Positions 33,485 through 42,695 of a DNA stretch of 64,000 bases are shown here, in pieces. Both the position numbers and the translations under genes were made by a program. How positions within the stretch are numbered: the stretch's first letter is position 1; every line of letters starts with the position of its first letter. The notes beneath the pieces were generated by a model that saw nothing but the letters and a program-made list of their open reading frames with translations, was not told the origin of the DNA and did not search any database. Source of the stretch: Candidatus Eiseniibacteriota bacterium (GTDB lineage: Bacteria; Eisenbacteria; RBG-16-71-46; CAIMUX01; WJJG01); assembly GCA_023129715.1 (NCBI GenBank), contig JAGMBO010000082.1:1-64000 (forward strand), in the 5' to 3' direction.

Positions 33485-35038
33485 TTAGTCGCCCAGCAGG
33501 ACGCGAGAATCGTTAGCATCCTCTGACCCACTACGTTCGAACGTGTAGCAGGGGGGTGCCGAGAGCACTAGGCGGTAGCGCGGCCCACGACCGGCATCCA
33601 TGGCTTCGACCAAATCGGCGCGTCTGCGTCCGCGCGTGACGACAATGAAGTCGGGCGCGAAGTGTTCCGCCAACTCGGGAACATCGATATCCGCGGGATT
33701 CGCCTTGCGCATCGCCAGGATCTCATCGGTGACGATGCCGGCCATGTCGTAGATGTAGTGATCGGCGAGATAGCCGATGTAGCCGATCTCGTTGACCAGC
33801 GAGCGCTTCCCGACCGCCTCGCGCGCCAGGAAGCGCCCGGTGCGCCCGTAGCCGGTCTCCATCTGCCCGTAGTACTTGCCGCGGATCCGCACCCAGGCGC
33901 GCAGCGACCCGGCCGCCACCACCAGGGCCAACGCACCCAGCAGGATGACCCGCCCGAGCGCCGCTCGCCGCGCCGCTGGCCACTCGCACCATCGCCACGG
34001 CAAGAGCGCGGCCAGGCCATAGCTCGCAACGATGATCACCGAGAGGCCCGGCGGGATGTTATACCAGCTCGGTTCGAGCGCGCCGCGGCCGGCGATGAAG
34101 AAGAGCAGATGGGCAAGGAAGAAGAGACCCCAGACCAGATCGAGACTGCGGCGTCGCCAGAGGCGGCGCAGCCCGACGGCGAGAAGCCCGGCGACGACGA
34201 GCGCCTCGGCCGCCACGAGCAGATCGAGCCACAGGCTCGAAGTGGCCGCGACACCCCGGGGCAGGAGCGTCTGCTGGCGAAAGAGGGCCCACACATAGGG
34301 CAGCAGCCCCTCGCGTCCCCAGAGCGAGACGTTCCAGCCACTCTTGGCGGCGGCATTGTGCGGCACGGGCGTGCCGAAGTAGAGCCAAGCAAACACGCCC
34401 CAGGCGAGCCCGATCGCGACCAGGGGCCCGAGCAGCCGACCCCAATTCCCCTCCCCTCGCCGGCGGCGGGTGACGATCACCGCCGCGATCCAGAGCAAGC
34501 CCTCGGGGCGCACGAGGACACTGAGTCCCATCACGATGGAGGCCGCCACCAGCCGACCGCGCGCCAACAGCGGCAGCGAGGCGACCAGCAGGAAGAGCAG
34601 AAGCGTCGTCTCCATCCCGGCGGTGGTGTTGTCGGTGAAGGGTAGGTAGAGCGCGTAGAGCAGAACCGGAAGCAAGCCGAGCTGACCGAGACGATCGCGT
34701 AGATGCCGGCCGAGCATGCCGGCCACGGCGACCATCAAGGCGAGATTGAAGGCGGTGACCAGATAACCGATCCGCTCACCCGCGGGGCCGAGAAGGAGCT
34801 GATCGAGTTTCCAGAGCAATCCGGTGAGGAGGACGTAGAGCGGCGGAGCCCCGAGAATAGGTTCTCCGGGATTGTAGACCATCCCCCGACCCAGCATCAG
34901 ATTGCGGGCATAGCGCAGCGTGATGTAGGCATCGTCGATGAGCAGGCCCTGCGCGCTGATGATCTGCAGGAGTCGCACCGCAACCCCGCAGGCAATCAGG
35001 ACAAGCACGATTCGCGTGTGCCACTGCCGCTCTCCCAC
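33485..35038 (-). CDS. GT39-like membrane glycosyltransferase
   Basis: From GTG 35038, 517 residues with about ten membrane helices. The first loop has LLIDDAYITLRYARNL, MVYNPGEPILGAPPLYVLL, the acidic-pair loop of PMT/ArnT-like (GT-C) glycosyltransferases that use polyprenyl-phosphate sugars. Later loops carry FTDNTTAGMETTL, VRPEGLL and ALEPSWYNIPPG. The C-terminal 110 residues form a soluble domain (LVNEIGYIGYLADHYIYDMAGI, APDFIVVTRG). Acceptor unknown. Start context is weak. Confidence 0.8.
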   Translation of the reverse strand: MGERQWHTRIVLVLIACGVAVRLLQIISAQGLLIDDAYITLRYARNLMLGRGMVYNPGEPILGAPPLYVLLTGLLWKLDQLLLGPAGERIGYLVTAFNLALMVAVAGMLGRHLRDRLGQLGLLPVLLYALYLPFTDNTTAGMETTLLLFLLVASLPLLARGRLVAASIVMGLSVLVRPEGLLWIAAVIVTRRRRGEGNWGRLLGPLVAIGLAWGVFAWLYFGTPVPHNAAAKSGWNVSLWGREGLLPYVWALFRQQTLLPRGVAATSSLWLDLLVAAEALVVAGLLAVGLRRLWRRRSLDLVWGLFFLAHLLFFIAGRGALEPSWYNIPPGLSVIIVASYGLAALLPWRWCEWPAARRAALGRVILLGALALVVAAGSLRAWVRIRGKYYGQMETGYGRTGRFLAREAVGKRSLVNEIGYIGYLADHYIYDMAGIVTDEILAMRKANPADIDVPELAEHFAPDFIVVTRGRRRADLVEAMDAGRGPRYRLVLSAPPCYTFERSGSEDANDSRVLLGD

Positions 35039-35771
35039 GCGACGAGGCTAGCAGGAAGGCCCACGGGGCGTCCAGCAACACGCCGGTAACAAACACAACC
35101 TTACTGCCGTAGCGTCCGATCGCTCATCCCTCGATGCGGCGAACAAGACAAGCCAGCTCGCGCGCCACCTGCAGGGCCGCGAGGAGGCGGGCCGCCGGTC
35201 CGGGCACATCCGGATGCGTTCACGCAGGGTGCCAGAAGTGCTGGAACCTCACTTGCCGCAACAAGATGGCGCCGCGAGTCATCAATCCTCGATCCGCTGG
35301 ATCCTGTAAGACTACAGTGGAAGGAAACCTAATAGGCTGGACATCGCGGAATTTGTGTGGTATCCTTACCCTGGTTTGGGGTTGTGGTTTCTTGTGTCTG
35401 CCCAATGGAACTGGGCGGGACGCAACCATGGGAGCCCTACCGTGGCGAAGCCATCACGCTGCCGAGTCGGGCATCGGGGGGAATGAACCCCTCTGGATGA
35501 GCTTCCGCGGGTTCCCTGACTGGCCAGGACATGACGTCCGAGAGCAGGCCTCCGATTGAGCTGGCCACGGGGACATACACCAGGGTGTAGCCTTCGCCTG
35601 GAACTAAAGGGTTTGCGCGTGAGGTTCCTGGGTGACCCCAAGGGCTGGGGGCGGTCACGAAAGTGGCCGCCCTTCTCGTGTCCGGATGGACCGCCTCGCA
35701 CCGCACGGAATCGCCGGTGACCGGGACGCCCCGATGTCCACCGCACCGCGCATCCTCATCGCTCCCGCCCG
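35039..35771. other. 733 bases without a recognised gene
   Basis: I find no supported gene on either strand. A hairpin at 35649-35672 has arms gggcggtcac/gtggccgccc (one wobble) closed by the tetraloop gaaa and followed by ttctcg, which looks like a terminator for plus-strand transcription although no plus-strand gene precedes it. An A/T-richer patch at 35290-35420 could hold promoters. A minus-strand open frame at 35437-35910 lacks any family resemblance. Confidence 0.5.
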
Positions 35772-36134
35772 TCAGCGCTGCAACTTGCGGCCGACGTGCC
35801 GCTCGACCGATTCGATCTTGCTCGTCAGCCGGCCCGAGCGCCCCCGGCGATGATCGACCTTGATCGCCACACTGATCCGCTCGCAGTCGGCGCGCATCCG
35901 CTCGAAGCACTGCGTGACCAGGCCGAGAACCTCATCCCAGGTGCCTTCGAGAATGGTGCCCATGGGATTGAGGCGGTAGGGCACGCCTGAGCGATCGATG
36001 ATCTCGAGGCTGCGGCTGACATAGCGCGAGACCGCTGCGCCCTTGTCGAGGGGGGTCATCGAGAACTCGAGCATCACGTCGCGCGTGTCGGCCGGATCCG
36101 CGTCCACGCGGCCTTCCCTCCCATCTGCTTCCAT
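35772..36134 (-). CDS. UPF0045/MTH1187-family thiamine-binding protein
   Basis: ATG 36134 follows GGGAGG. The 120-residue protein has the family core MLEFSMTPLDKGAAVSRYVS, DRSGVPYRLNPMGTILEG and VLGLVTQCFERM, with a C-terminal basic helix (SKIESVERHVGRKL). Family members form tetramers; some bind thiamine or hydroxymethylpyrimidine. It is the last gene of the que-glc string, 12 bases after glcF. Confidence 0.9.
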   Translation of the reverse strand: MEADGREGRVDADPADTRDVMLEFSMTPLDKGAAVSRYVSRSLEIIDRSGVPYRLNPMGTILEGTWDEVLGLVTQCFERMRADCERISVAIKVDHRRGRSGRLTSKIESVERHVGRKLQR

Positions 36135-36146
36135 CGTACCTCCCTC

Positions 36147-37601
36147 TCAGGGCCGGAGCTCATCGGCAAGCTCGACGAGATGCACACACTGCAGTCCGCG
36201 CCGGCGCAGGCGACCGGCGAGTTGCAGGCGGCAACCCGGGTCGCTCGTCACGGCGATCTCCGCTCCACTGGCGGCCAGCGCTGTCGCCTTGCGCTCTCCG
36301 AGACGGGCCGCCATGTCCGGTTGCAGCAGGTTGTAGATGCCGGCCGCTCCGCAGCAGAGATCTTCCTCGTCCGCGGCAACCCGCTCGATCCGCGGCAACG
36401 CATCGAGGATCGCACCCGGCGCGCGCTCCAGTCCCTGGAGATTACGCAGATGACAGGGACTCTGCAGAACGACTCGCAACCGGTCCGAGTCCTCGGACCC
36501 TTGAGGCGCGGACTCCCGGCCAGGACGCATCGCGTCTCCGACTGCCGCGCCTGCGGTCGGCATTGAGGCGCTGTCCGCCAACCGTTCACTCACATCCTGC
36601 ACCCGCGCGGCGAAACGGCGTGCCCGGTCGGCGAATTCCGGATCACCCGCCAGCAGCTCTCCGTAGGACTTCAGCGCCGCGCCACATCCCGCCGACTCGG
36701 CCACGATTGGTCCCTCGCCCGCCTCTTCGAAGACTCGAATGTTGCGGCGCGCCAAACGGCGAGCCCCGTCGAGATCGCCGAAGTGAATGTGCAGCGCGCC
36801 GCAGCAGGTCTGGCCAGCGGGCGAATGCACGGCATCCCCGAGTCGGGAGAGCACCGACTCCAGCGCGCTCAGCACATCGGGAAACAGCACCGGGGTAACG
36901 CATCCACGGAAAACGAAAACCGCCTCACCCCCATGCCTACGCCCCACCGTCGTCGTCCCTTCCGCCGCACCCGACCCACCCGTATCCGTCGTCTTCGCCC
37001 GCGCCCCGCCGGGAATCGTCCCCTCAGCCGCACCCAACCCACCCGTATCCGCCGTCTTCGCCCGCGCTCCGCCGCTGATCGCCGGCCGCCATTGGGAGGC
37101 AGGATGCTCAAGCGAAGCCGCCAGGTCGAGGAAGTGGGCGCGGTGCGCGCGGGGGGTGAAGAGGCGCACGAGCATCCGGGCAATCCGCAGGCGGCAGGCG
37201 AGCCGCACGCTGCGCAACGCCAGACTGAGGAGACGCCGATGATGCAGCAACCCCAGCAGTCCGCTGAGCACGATGCGGGCTCGCCGTCCGCGCCGGTGCG
37301 CGCCGGCGAGGCCATCGCGGGCAGACGAGAGCAGCTGCGGGACGACGACCCCCGAGGGGCAGGCCGGCTGACAGGCACCGCACACCAGGCAGAGATCCAA
37401 GGCCCTGGCAAGTTGCGGATCGCACGCGGCCGGGTCGGCGGTCACCGCGTTTTCCGAGAAGGGCGGAGATCCGGTCAGGCAGCGCAGGAGCGCGACTCGC
37501 CCGCGCGGAGAGAGGCTCTCCTCGCAGGTCTCGCGGTAAGTGGGGCACGCCTCGAGGCAGTAACCGCACTGGATGCAGTTGCGCAATCCATGCGAGATCA
37601 T
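36147..37601 (-). CDS. glcF: Glycolate oxidase iron-sulfur subunit
   Basis: ATG 37601 follows GGAGGG. The 484-residue protein has two 4Fe-4S motifs (CIQCGYCLEACP at Cys9-19; CLVCGACQPACP) and two CCG domains (QTCCGALHIH, DLCCGAAGIY). It carries electrons from the GlcDE flavin domains to the respiratory chain. Two low-complexity inserts make it longer than usual (about 400-450): a 21-residue repeat (GGARAKT.DTGG.GAAEGT) present twice between the ferredoxin and first CCG parts, and a Ser/Ala/Gly-rich linker before the second CCG domain. Confidence 0.92.
   Translation of the reverse strand: MISHGLRNCIQCGYCLEACPTYRETCEESLSPRGRVALLRCLTGSPPFSENAVTADPAACDPQLARALDLCLVCGACQPACPSGVVVPQLLSSARDGLAGAHRRGRRARIVLSGLLGLLHHRRLLSLALRSVRLACRLRIARMLVRLFTPRAHRAHFLDLAASLEHPASQWRPAISGGARAKTADTGGLGAAEGTIPGGARAKTTDTGGSGAAEGTTTVGRRHGGEAVFVFRGCVTPVLFPDVLSALESVLSRLGDAVHSPAGQTCCGALHIHFGDLDGARRLARRNIRVFEEAGEGPIVAESAGCGAALKSYGELLAGDPEFADRARRFAARVQDVSERLADSASMPTAGAAVGDAMRPGRESAPQGSEDSDRLRVVLQSPCHLRNLQGLERAPGAILDALPRIERVAADEEDLCCGAAGIYNLLQPDMAARLGERKATALAASGAEIAVTSDPGCRLQLAGRLRRRGLQCVHLVELADELRP
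36955..37080. repeat. Two 63-bp repeats inside glcF
   Basis: Units 36955-37017 and 37018-37080 are about 85-90 percent alike and encode 21 residues each, in frame. Confidence 0.88.
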
Positions 37602-37664
37602 CGCTGCCCTCCGCTCCACGACCCGTCTCTCATCGAACGACTTGAGGCAACTCTGCCGGTTAGA

Positions 37665-40400
37665 TCAAGGATCCATGAAATCGGGGCAGAAGACATTGCG
37701 CGGATCGAAGGCGAGTTTGATCCGGCGCATGCGATTGCGCAGATCCCTCGCCGTCCCCCAGGGATCCCAACCCCACCACTGCGGCTCGGGCGCCCGCTCG
37801 AGCGCCCGATACCCGCGCGCCTTCCGCACCTCTTCCGCCAATGCGAGCAACAGGCGCCTCAGGCTCGGCTCCCGGTAGCCGGCCGCGAAGCCGACGCGCA
37901 GGAGTCCGATGCCGGGATGCGCCTGCATCCGATACTCCCAGGCGCGCGCGCCATCTCCCGCGCAGAGCGCCATCACCCGCCCGGCAAGCTGCGCCATTTC
38001 CCCCGGCGCGGCGACCAAGCGCACCTGCAGGGCTGCCCGCTCGGGTGCCATCCAGTGCGCCGCCCGCCGGAACGCGGCGCGCGCCTCTTCGTCCTCGAGG
38101 CACCGGACCACCGGCGCGTGACCACCGGCGCCGGTGCGGTCTTCCTGAGCGATCAGTAGCTCGGCGGCCCGGCGCAGCGCATCGATCTCCTCCTTGGTCC
38201 GCCCCTCGAAGCCAACCAGCAGGGCCTCCTCCTCCGGCGAGACAAGCAGATCGATCACGGCCCAGCCGCGTCGATCGGTGGAGAGCGAGGCGGCAATTGC
38301 GAGCAGCCGCGGCCCCTCTCCCGTGACCATCAATGCGCCCTGACGGCGAGGACGCGGGAAGGTGCGCAGGGTCAACTCGGTCAGCACCGCCAGGGTGCCC
38401 TGCGAGCCGACCAGCAGCTTGCCGAGATCGTAGGCAGTCGCGTTGCGCAACACGCGGCCGCCGTGGGAGACCACCTCCCCCGCTCCCGTCACCGCGCGCA
38501 GCCCGAGGACCGAGTGCTTTGGATGATGGAAGCTCTGCGTGCGCGAGGACCAGTAGCCGGCCGCCACGACGCCCCCGATCGTGGCGCGCATCGGATCGGG
38601 GGCCTCCCAGGCAATGCGCTGGTCTGCGCGCGCAAGGAGGGCATCGATCTCGGCCGGCGTCACGCCGGCCTGCACCGTGATGCAGCGATCCCCCGGCTCG
38701 TAACGAACGATCTGCCGCAGGCGTTCCAGGTGCAACCGGGTCCCCTGCCCGGGCGCGACTCTCAGCGTGCCGGCGCCGAAGGGCACGAGCGGCGTCCAGC
38801 TGTCCGCCGCGTCGCGGATGATCGCGGCAATCTCGCGTTCGGCGGAGTTTGGCCTGCGCGCGGGGCGCGGGGTCTCGCCAGGGCTCTCCTCGGCATGCGG
38901 TTCATCCGTAGCCTGCCGCGCCTCGGCGGACGCAACCAAGGAACTCTGTTCCCCGGGCAACACGGAGGGCAGGATCTTGCCGGGGTTGACTTCGTCCCAG
39001 GGGTCGAAGATCCGCCGGAGCTGACTCATCAGGCCGATCTCGTAGTCGGTGCAGATTCGGCGCAGCGCGGCCCGCCGGGCCAGCCCGACCCCGTGTTCTC
39101 CGGTCAGCCCCCCCCCGGCCTCCAGTGCGAGGGTGAGCATCGCCTCGGCGACCCGCTCCAAGCGGGGCGACTGCCCCTGCTCCTCTTGCTCGCAGAAAAC
39201 CACCGGATGCAGCCCGCCGTCACCCGAAGGGAAAAGACCGATGATTCCCACTCCCTCGCGTTCCGCGAGGGCCGCGATTGCGGTCGCCAGCTCGGCGAGC
39301 GCGGAGGGGGGCACGACCAGGTCGGGCGCGAGGACCGCACGAGCACCCCGGCCCAGGGAGGCGAGCACCCGGCGGCGCGCGCGCCACAAACGCGTCTGCG
39401 CCGACGGGTCTTCGATGACATCGACCCGTTGGGCCCCCGCCTTCGCGAGCAGCGCCTCGATCTCGCGCCCATGGGCCTCGATCGAAGCCTCCCCGTCTGC
39501 GATGGCCACCAAGAGCAGCGCTCCCCCAGCGGGCGTCACGCCCGACGGCAGCTCCCGCGTGAACATCGCCCCGCACACTTCCCAGGCATCGGCGGTGACG
39601 ATCTCGATGACCGCCGGATCGACATCGGCACGCAAGAGCGCCGGCACGGCCCGTGCGGCGATGGCCGGCGAGGCGAAAACGGCGACGAGCGCGGTGCTCT
39701 TCTCCGGCCGGGGACTCAGACGCACGACCGCCTCGGTGATCAACCCGAGGGTTCCCCGCGAGCCGGTGAAGAAACCCACCAAGTCGTAGCCCGCCATCGT
39801 CTCCTCGGCGCCCCCGAGTTCGAACCGGGTGCCATCGCCAAGAATCACCTGCAGACCGAGGGTGTGATCGGCGCTGGCCGCCCCGCGCAACGCGCATGGT
39901 CCGGCGGCATTCGCGGCGATGTTGCCTCCCACCGTCGCGACCGCGCGGCTCGCCGGATCGGGGGCAAAGCACAATCCCAGTGGCGCCAGCCGGTCATTGA
40001 GCGCCTGATTGATGACCCCGGCCGTGACCCGCGCCCGGCGGCCGGAAGCATCGATCCAAGGGATCCGGCGCAGGCGCGCCACGGAGAGAACCGCTCCGCC
40101 TTCCGGCGCCAGGGCCCCGCCGCCGAGTCCGGTGCCGGCTCCGCGCGGCGTCCAGGGCACGCCCGCCTCGTGGAGTAACTCGACCGCCGTCTCGGCGGCC
40201 TGACTATCGGCGGGAGCGAGCACCAATGCCGGCCGACGGCGGAGGGGGGAGCAGGCGTCGGACTCGTAGGGCAGCAGCCGAGCCGGTTCTGCGAGCACGG
40301 CATCGGGGCCGAGTTCCCGGCGCGCCCGTTCGATCAACTCGGCCGTGACGCTGCCGCTCCGTTCGAGAGACCCCGGTTCCTCCAACTCGGTCGAGGTCAC
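37665..40400 (-). CDS. glcD: GlcD-GlcE fusion, FAD-linked glycolate oxidase
   Basis: GTG 40400 overlaps the queD stop (GTGA) and has GGAG upstream. The 911-residue protein joins two FAD-binding PCMH flavoproteins. Residues about 1-475 are GlcD: WTPRGAGTGLGGG, TVGGNIAANAAGPCALRG, GFFTGSRGTLGLITEAV, LTGEHGVGLARR, FDPWDEVNPGKIL. A charged linker (about 476-510) follows. The rest is GlcE: LVPFGAGTLRVAPGQGTR, ATIGGVVAAGYWSSRTQSF, LVGSQGTLAVLTELTLR, FDPRNVFCPDF. These are separate subunits in E. coli GlcDEF. With GlcF it oxidises glycolate or a similar 2-hydroxyacid. Confidence 0.93.
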   Translation of the reverse strand: MTSTELEEPGSLERSGSVTAELIERARRELGPDAVLAEPARLLPYESDACSPLRRRPALVLAPADSQAAETAVELLHEAGVPWTPRGAGTGLGGGALAPEGGAVLSVARLRRIPWIDASGRRARVTAGVINQALNDRLAPLGLCFAPDPASRAVATVGGNIAANAAGPCALRGAASADHTLGLQVILGDGTRFELGGAEETMAGYDLVGFFTGSRGTLGLITEAVVRLSPRPEKSTALVAVFASPAIAARAVPALLRADVDPAVIEIVTADAWEVCGAMFTRELPSGVTPAGGALLLVAIADGEASIEAHGREIEALLAKAGAQRVDVIEDPSAQTRLWRARRRVLASLGRGARAVLAPDLVVPPSALAELATAIAALAEREGVGIIGLFPSGDGGLHPVVFCEQEEQGQSPRLERVAEAMLTLALEAGGGLTGEHGVGLARRAALRRICTDYEIGLMSQLRRIFDPWDEVNPGKILPSVLPGEQSSLVASAEARQATDEPHAEESPGETPRPARRPNSAEREIAAIIRDAADSWTPLVPFGAGTLRVAPGQGTRLHLERLRQIVRYEPGDRCITVQAGVTPAEIDALLARADQRIAWEAPDPMRATIGGVVAAGYWSSRTQSFHHPKHSVLGLRAVTGAGEVVSHGGRVLRNATAYDLGKLLVGSQGTLAVLTELTLRTFPRPRRQGALMVTGEGPRLLAIAASLSTDRRGWAVIDLLVSPEEEALLVGFEGRTKEEIDALRRAAELLIAQEDRTGAGGHAPVVRCLEDEEARAAFRRAAHWMAPERAALQVRLVAAPGEMAQLAGRVMALCAGDGARAWEYRMQAHPGIGLLRVGFAAGYREPSLRRLLLALAEEVRKARGYRALERAPEPQWWGWDPWGTARDLRNRMRRIKLAFDPRNVFCPDFMDP

Positions 40401-40762
40401 TCATCGCTCCAGTAGGTGCAGCGTGCAGCGGGTGTCTCGGCCACCGTGACTCGCGCGAGTCCCGGCAGCACGGGGGACAGGCGCTCGTAGATCCAGCGGG
40501 CAACGAGTTCCGAAGTGGCATTCTCCAGGCCGGGCACTTCGTTGAGTGTCTGATGGTCGAGCTGATCGAGAATCGGCGCCACGGCACGCTTGATCTCGCC
40601 GAAATCGACGACCCATCCGGTCTGGGGATCGGCCTCGCCGCGCACGACGACTTCCAGGATGTAGTTGTGTCCGTGCATCGCACGGCACTTGTGGCCCTCT
40701 CCCGATTCGGGGAGCGTGTGGGCCGCACTGAATTCGAAGGCGCGTGTCAGTTCATAGGGCAT
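40397..40762 (-). CDS. queD: 6-carboxytetrahydropterin synthase QueD
   Basis: The 121-residue protein has AAHTLP (His15), CRAMHGHNY (Cys26, zinc ligands His30 and His32), VVDFGEIK and LDHQTLNE, all QueD hallmarks. It converts 7,8-dihydroneopterin triphosphate to 6-carboxytetrahydropterin, the first committed step toward preQ0. Its stop overlaps the GTG of the Glc fusion, so the two pathways share a transcript. Confidence 0.96.
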   Translation of the reverse strand: MPYELTRAFEFSAAHTLPESGEGHKCRAMHGHNYILEVVVRGEADPQTGWVVDFGEIKRAVAPILDQLDHQTLNEVPGLENATSELVARWIYERLSPVLPGLARVTVAETPAARCTYWSDE

Positions 40763-40888
40763 GGTGTTTTACCCCGCCATTCCCGGACCCCGTGGCATCG
40801 ATGCGGCCGGCGATTCCGCCGGCCGGCGAGCGAAGCGGCGCACCGCCGGGAGGCGCCCGCTCACACCAATCGCCATTGGCGACTCGTG

Positions 40889-41599
40889 CTAGTCGGCAGA
40901 AACGAGGGGATCGACCATTCCGGCGTCAGCAAATCCCTTCGCGCGCAGCCGGCAGCTGTCGCAGTCCCCACAGGGGCGGCCGGCCGGCGTGGGATCGTAG
41001 CAGCTCCAGGTGAGCGCGTAGTCCACGCCCAGAGCGGCGCCCCACCGGATGGTCTCCGCTTTGCTCTTGTTGATCAAGGGGGCACGCAAGACGGGCGCCC
41101 GCCCGGCCAGGCCCACCTTGGTCGCAACGTTGGCAAGCTGTTGGAAGGCGGCGATGAATTCCGGCCGGCAATCGGGATAGCCCGAGTAGTCGACTGCGCT
41201 GACTCCGAGAAAGATCGCCTGCGCGCCGATCGCCTCGGCCCACGCCAGGGCGAGAGAGAGCAGCACCGTATTGCGCGCCGGCACGTAGGTCGAGGGAATC
41301 GCTTCCGCCGTGACCCCACCATGCGGCACCTCCCCGTCCCCGGTCAGCGACGAGCCGCCCCAGGCAGCGAGATCGAGACTGACGCGCCGGTGCTCAGGCA
41401 GATCCATCGCCCGCGCCAGACGCTTGGCCGCCTCGATCTCGCGGCTGTGGCGCTGGCCGTAGCGCAGCGTCAGCGCCCGGCATGCCCACCCCTCGGCGTG
41501 AGCGATCGCCAGCACGGTTGCCGAGTCGAGCCCACCGCTGAGCAACACGATCGCCGTTCCCCGGTCGGCGACCCCGGGGGGCCGGTACCCTGCAGTCAT
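40889..41599 (-). CDS. queC: 7-cyano-7-deazaguanine synthase QueC
   Basis: ATG 41599 gives 236 residues; longer in-frame starts cover a tandem duplication and lack conservation. The PP-loop SGGLDSAT (21-28), YGQRHSREIEAAK, STYVPARNT and the zinc knuckle CYDPTPAGRPCGDCDSCRLR are complete. It makes preQ0 from 7-carboxy-7-deazaguanine with ATP and ammonia. No QueF or Tgt is in view, so whether preQ0 goes to queuosine or DNA modification is open. Confidence 0.96.
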   Translation of the reverse strand: MTAGYRPPGVADRGTAIVLLSGGLDSATVLAIAHAEGWACRALTLRYGQRHSREIEAAKRLARAMDLPEHRRVSLDLAAWGGSSLTGDGEVPHGGVTAEAIPSTYVPARNTVLLSLALAWAEAIGAQAIFLGVSAVDYSGYPDCRPEFIAAFQQLANVATKVGLAGRAPVLRAPLINKSKAETIRWGAALGVDYALTWSCYDPTPAGRPCGDCDSCRLRAKGFADAGMVDPLVSAD

Positions 41600-41600
41600 T

Positions 41601-41632
41601 GAGTGTCCCCTACTCCGAGTGTCCCCTACTCC
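41601..41632. repeat. 16-bp tandem duplication before queC
   Basis: gagtgtcccctactcc occurs twice in exact tandem directly upstream of the queC start; the minus-strand GGAGTAGGGGACAC of the first copy contains the queC ribosome-binding site. Confidence 0.8.
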
Positions 41633-41715
41633 CGATCGCCTAGGTCGCCTCGCGCGATTCGGCACAGCCCAATGGGGCGAGCGGGCCCTGCAAGTTCGGG
41701 ATTCGTAAGAACCAT

Positions 41716-42663
41716 CTAGACGCCGCGTGTCCCGGCGCCCCAGATCCAGGCATGCAATTGCAGATTGAGTCTTACCGGAAGCCGGTCGGCGAGGATCCAC
41801 TCGGCCAACGCCCGCCGGGTCACGCCGGGAGGCTGGGTGGGCACAGCGAGTCGCAGCCCGCCACGATCGCCGCCCCCGCCTCCCGCCTCGCTCGCGGGAG
41901 CACGCGGCTTCAATTCGTCGGTGCTCTGCTCCCCCGCCCGACCTGGCGCCTCGTGCTGACCGTCTGCCCCGAGCTCACCATCCGGTTTGCGCTCAGCATC
42001 CGCTTCGCGTTTCCCGTCCGCCTTGCGCTCACCGCCCGCCTCGCGATCCCCATGCGTCTTGCGCTCAGCATGCGCTTCGCGTTCCCCGTCTGCCTGTCGT
42101 TCCTCCCAGCCCGGTTCGACCGGAGAGAAGTGCACCACCTGCCGCTCGGCGAGATCGGTGCGCCGCAGGAAATCCCGTGCCCACTCGTAGTCTCCGCGGG
42201 AGGCAATGACGAACTTCACCTCGTCTTCAGGCTTGAGGCAGTCGAGATTCTCCCACACCTGGCGGTCCTGCATGCCGGAGGTGGGACACTTGATGTCGAG
42301 GACAATACAGGCGCGCGGGTCGACACCCTGGATCGAAACGCCCCCGCCGCTCTCGATGACCACCTTGTAGCCCAGCCGGAGAAGCTGGCTCACCAGATGA
42401 CGGGAACCGGCTTGGGCCAGCGGTTCACCGCCGGTCAACAGGACGAGCCGGAGGCCGCCGGTCTCGATGCGCTGGAGGATCTCGCCGAGCGGGACTTCCT
42501 CGCCATTGCGATAGGCATGTGGGCTGTCGCACCAGGTGCAGCGCAGCGGACAGCCGGCCAGGCGCACGATGATCGCCGGCCAACCCGCGTAGGTCGATTC
42601 CCCCATGATGCTCGTGTAGATCTCGCAGACATGCAGCGCCGCCTGCGAACCCGCCGTGTACAT
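41716..42663 (-). CDS. queE: 7-carboxy-7-deazaguanine synthase QueE with repeat insert
   Basis: ATG 42663 follows CGGAGG; the longer frame upstream runs through the GAF gene. The 315-residue radical-SAM protein has CPLRCTWCDS (Cys38, 42, 45), LTGGEPL (76-82) and the C-terminal LPVRLNLQLHAWIWG that closes the family fold. QueE converts 6-carboxytetrahydropterin to 7-carboxy-7-deazaguanine. Between the core and the C-terminal segment sits an insert of nine six-residue units (188-241, type ERKADG) plus a Gly/Asp-rich linker, making it about 90 residues longer than usual. Confidence 0.93.
   Translation of the reverse strand: MYTAGSQAALHVCEIYTSIMGESTYAGWPAIIVRLAGCPLRCTWCDSPHAYRNGEEVPLGEILQRIETGGLRLVLLTGGEPLAQAGSRHLVSQLLRLGYKVVIESGGGVSIQGVDPRACIVLDIKCPTSGMQDRQVWENLDCLKPEDEVKFVIASRGDYEWARDFLRRTDLAERQVVHFSPVEPGWEERQADGEREAHAERKTHGDREAGGERKADGKREADAERKPDGELGADGQHEAPGRAGEQSTDELKPRAPASEAGGGGGDRGGLRLAVPTQPPGVTRRALAEWILADRLPVRLNLQLHAWIWGAGTRGV
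41941..42102. repeat. Nine 18-bp repeats inside queE
   Basis: Nine degenerate 18-bp units encode ERQADG, EREAHA, ERKTHG, DREAGG, ERKADG, KREADA, ERKPDG, ELGADG and QHEAPG, all in frame. The charge pattern would make an extended or helical solvent-exposed tether. Confidence 0.88.
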
Positions 42664-42695
42664 GCCCGCCTCCGAGAGGCCCAAACCCACCGATC

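Noticed and set aside
38463-40178. 571-residue plus-strand open frame
   Set aside because: Antisense shadow of the GlcD-GlcE fusion, which has complete motifs on the minus strand.
41601-41632. preQ1 riboswitch before queC
   Set aside because: The segment is a simple tandem duplication and lacks the preQ1 aptamer stem and A-rich tail.
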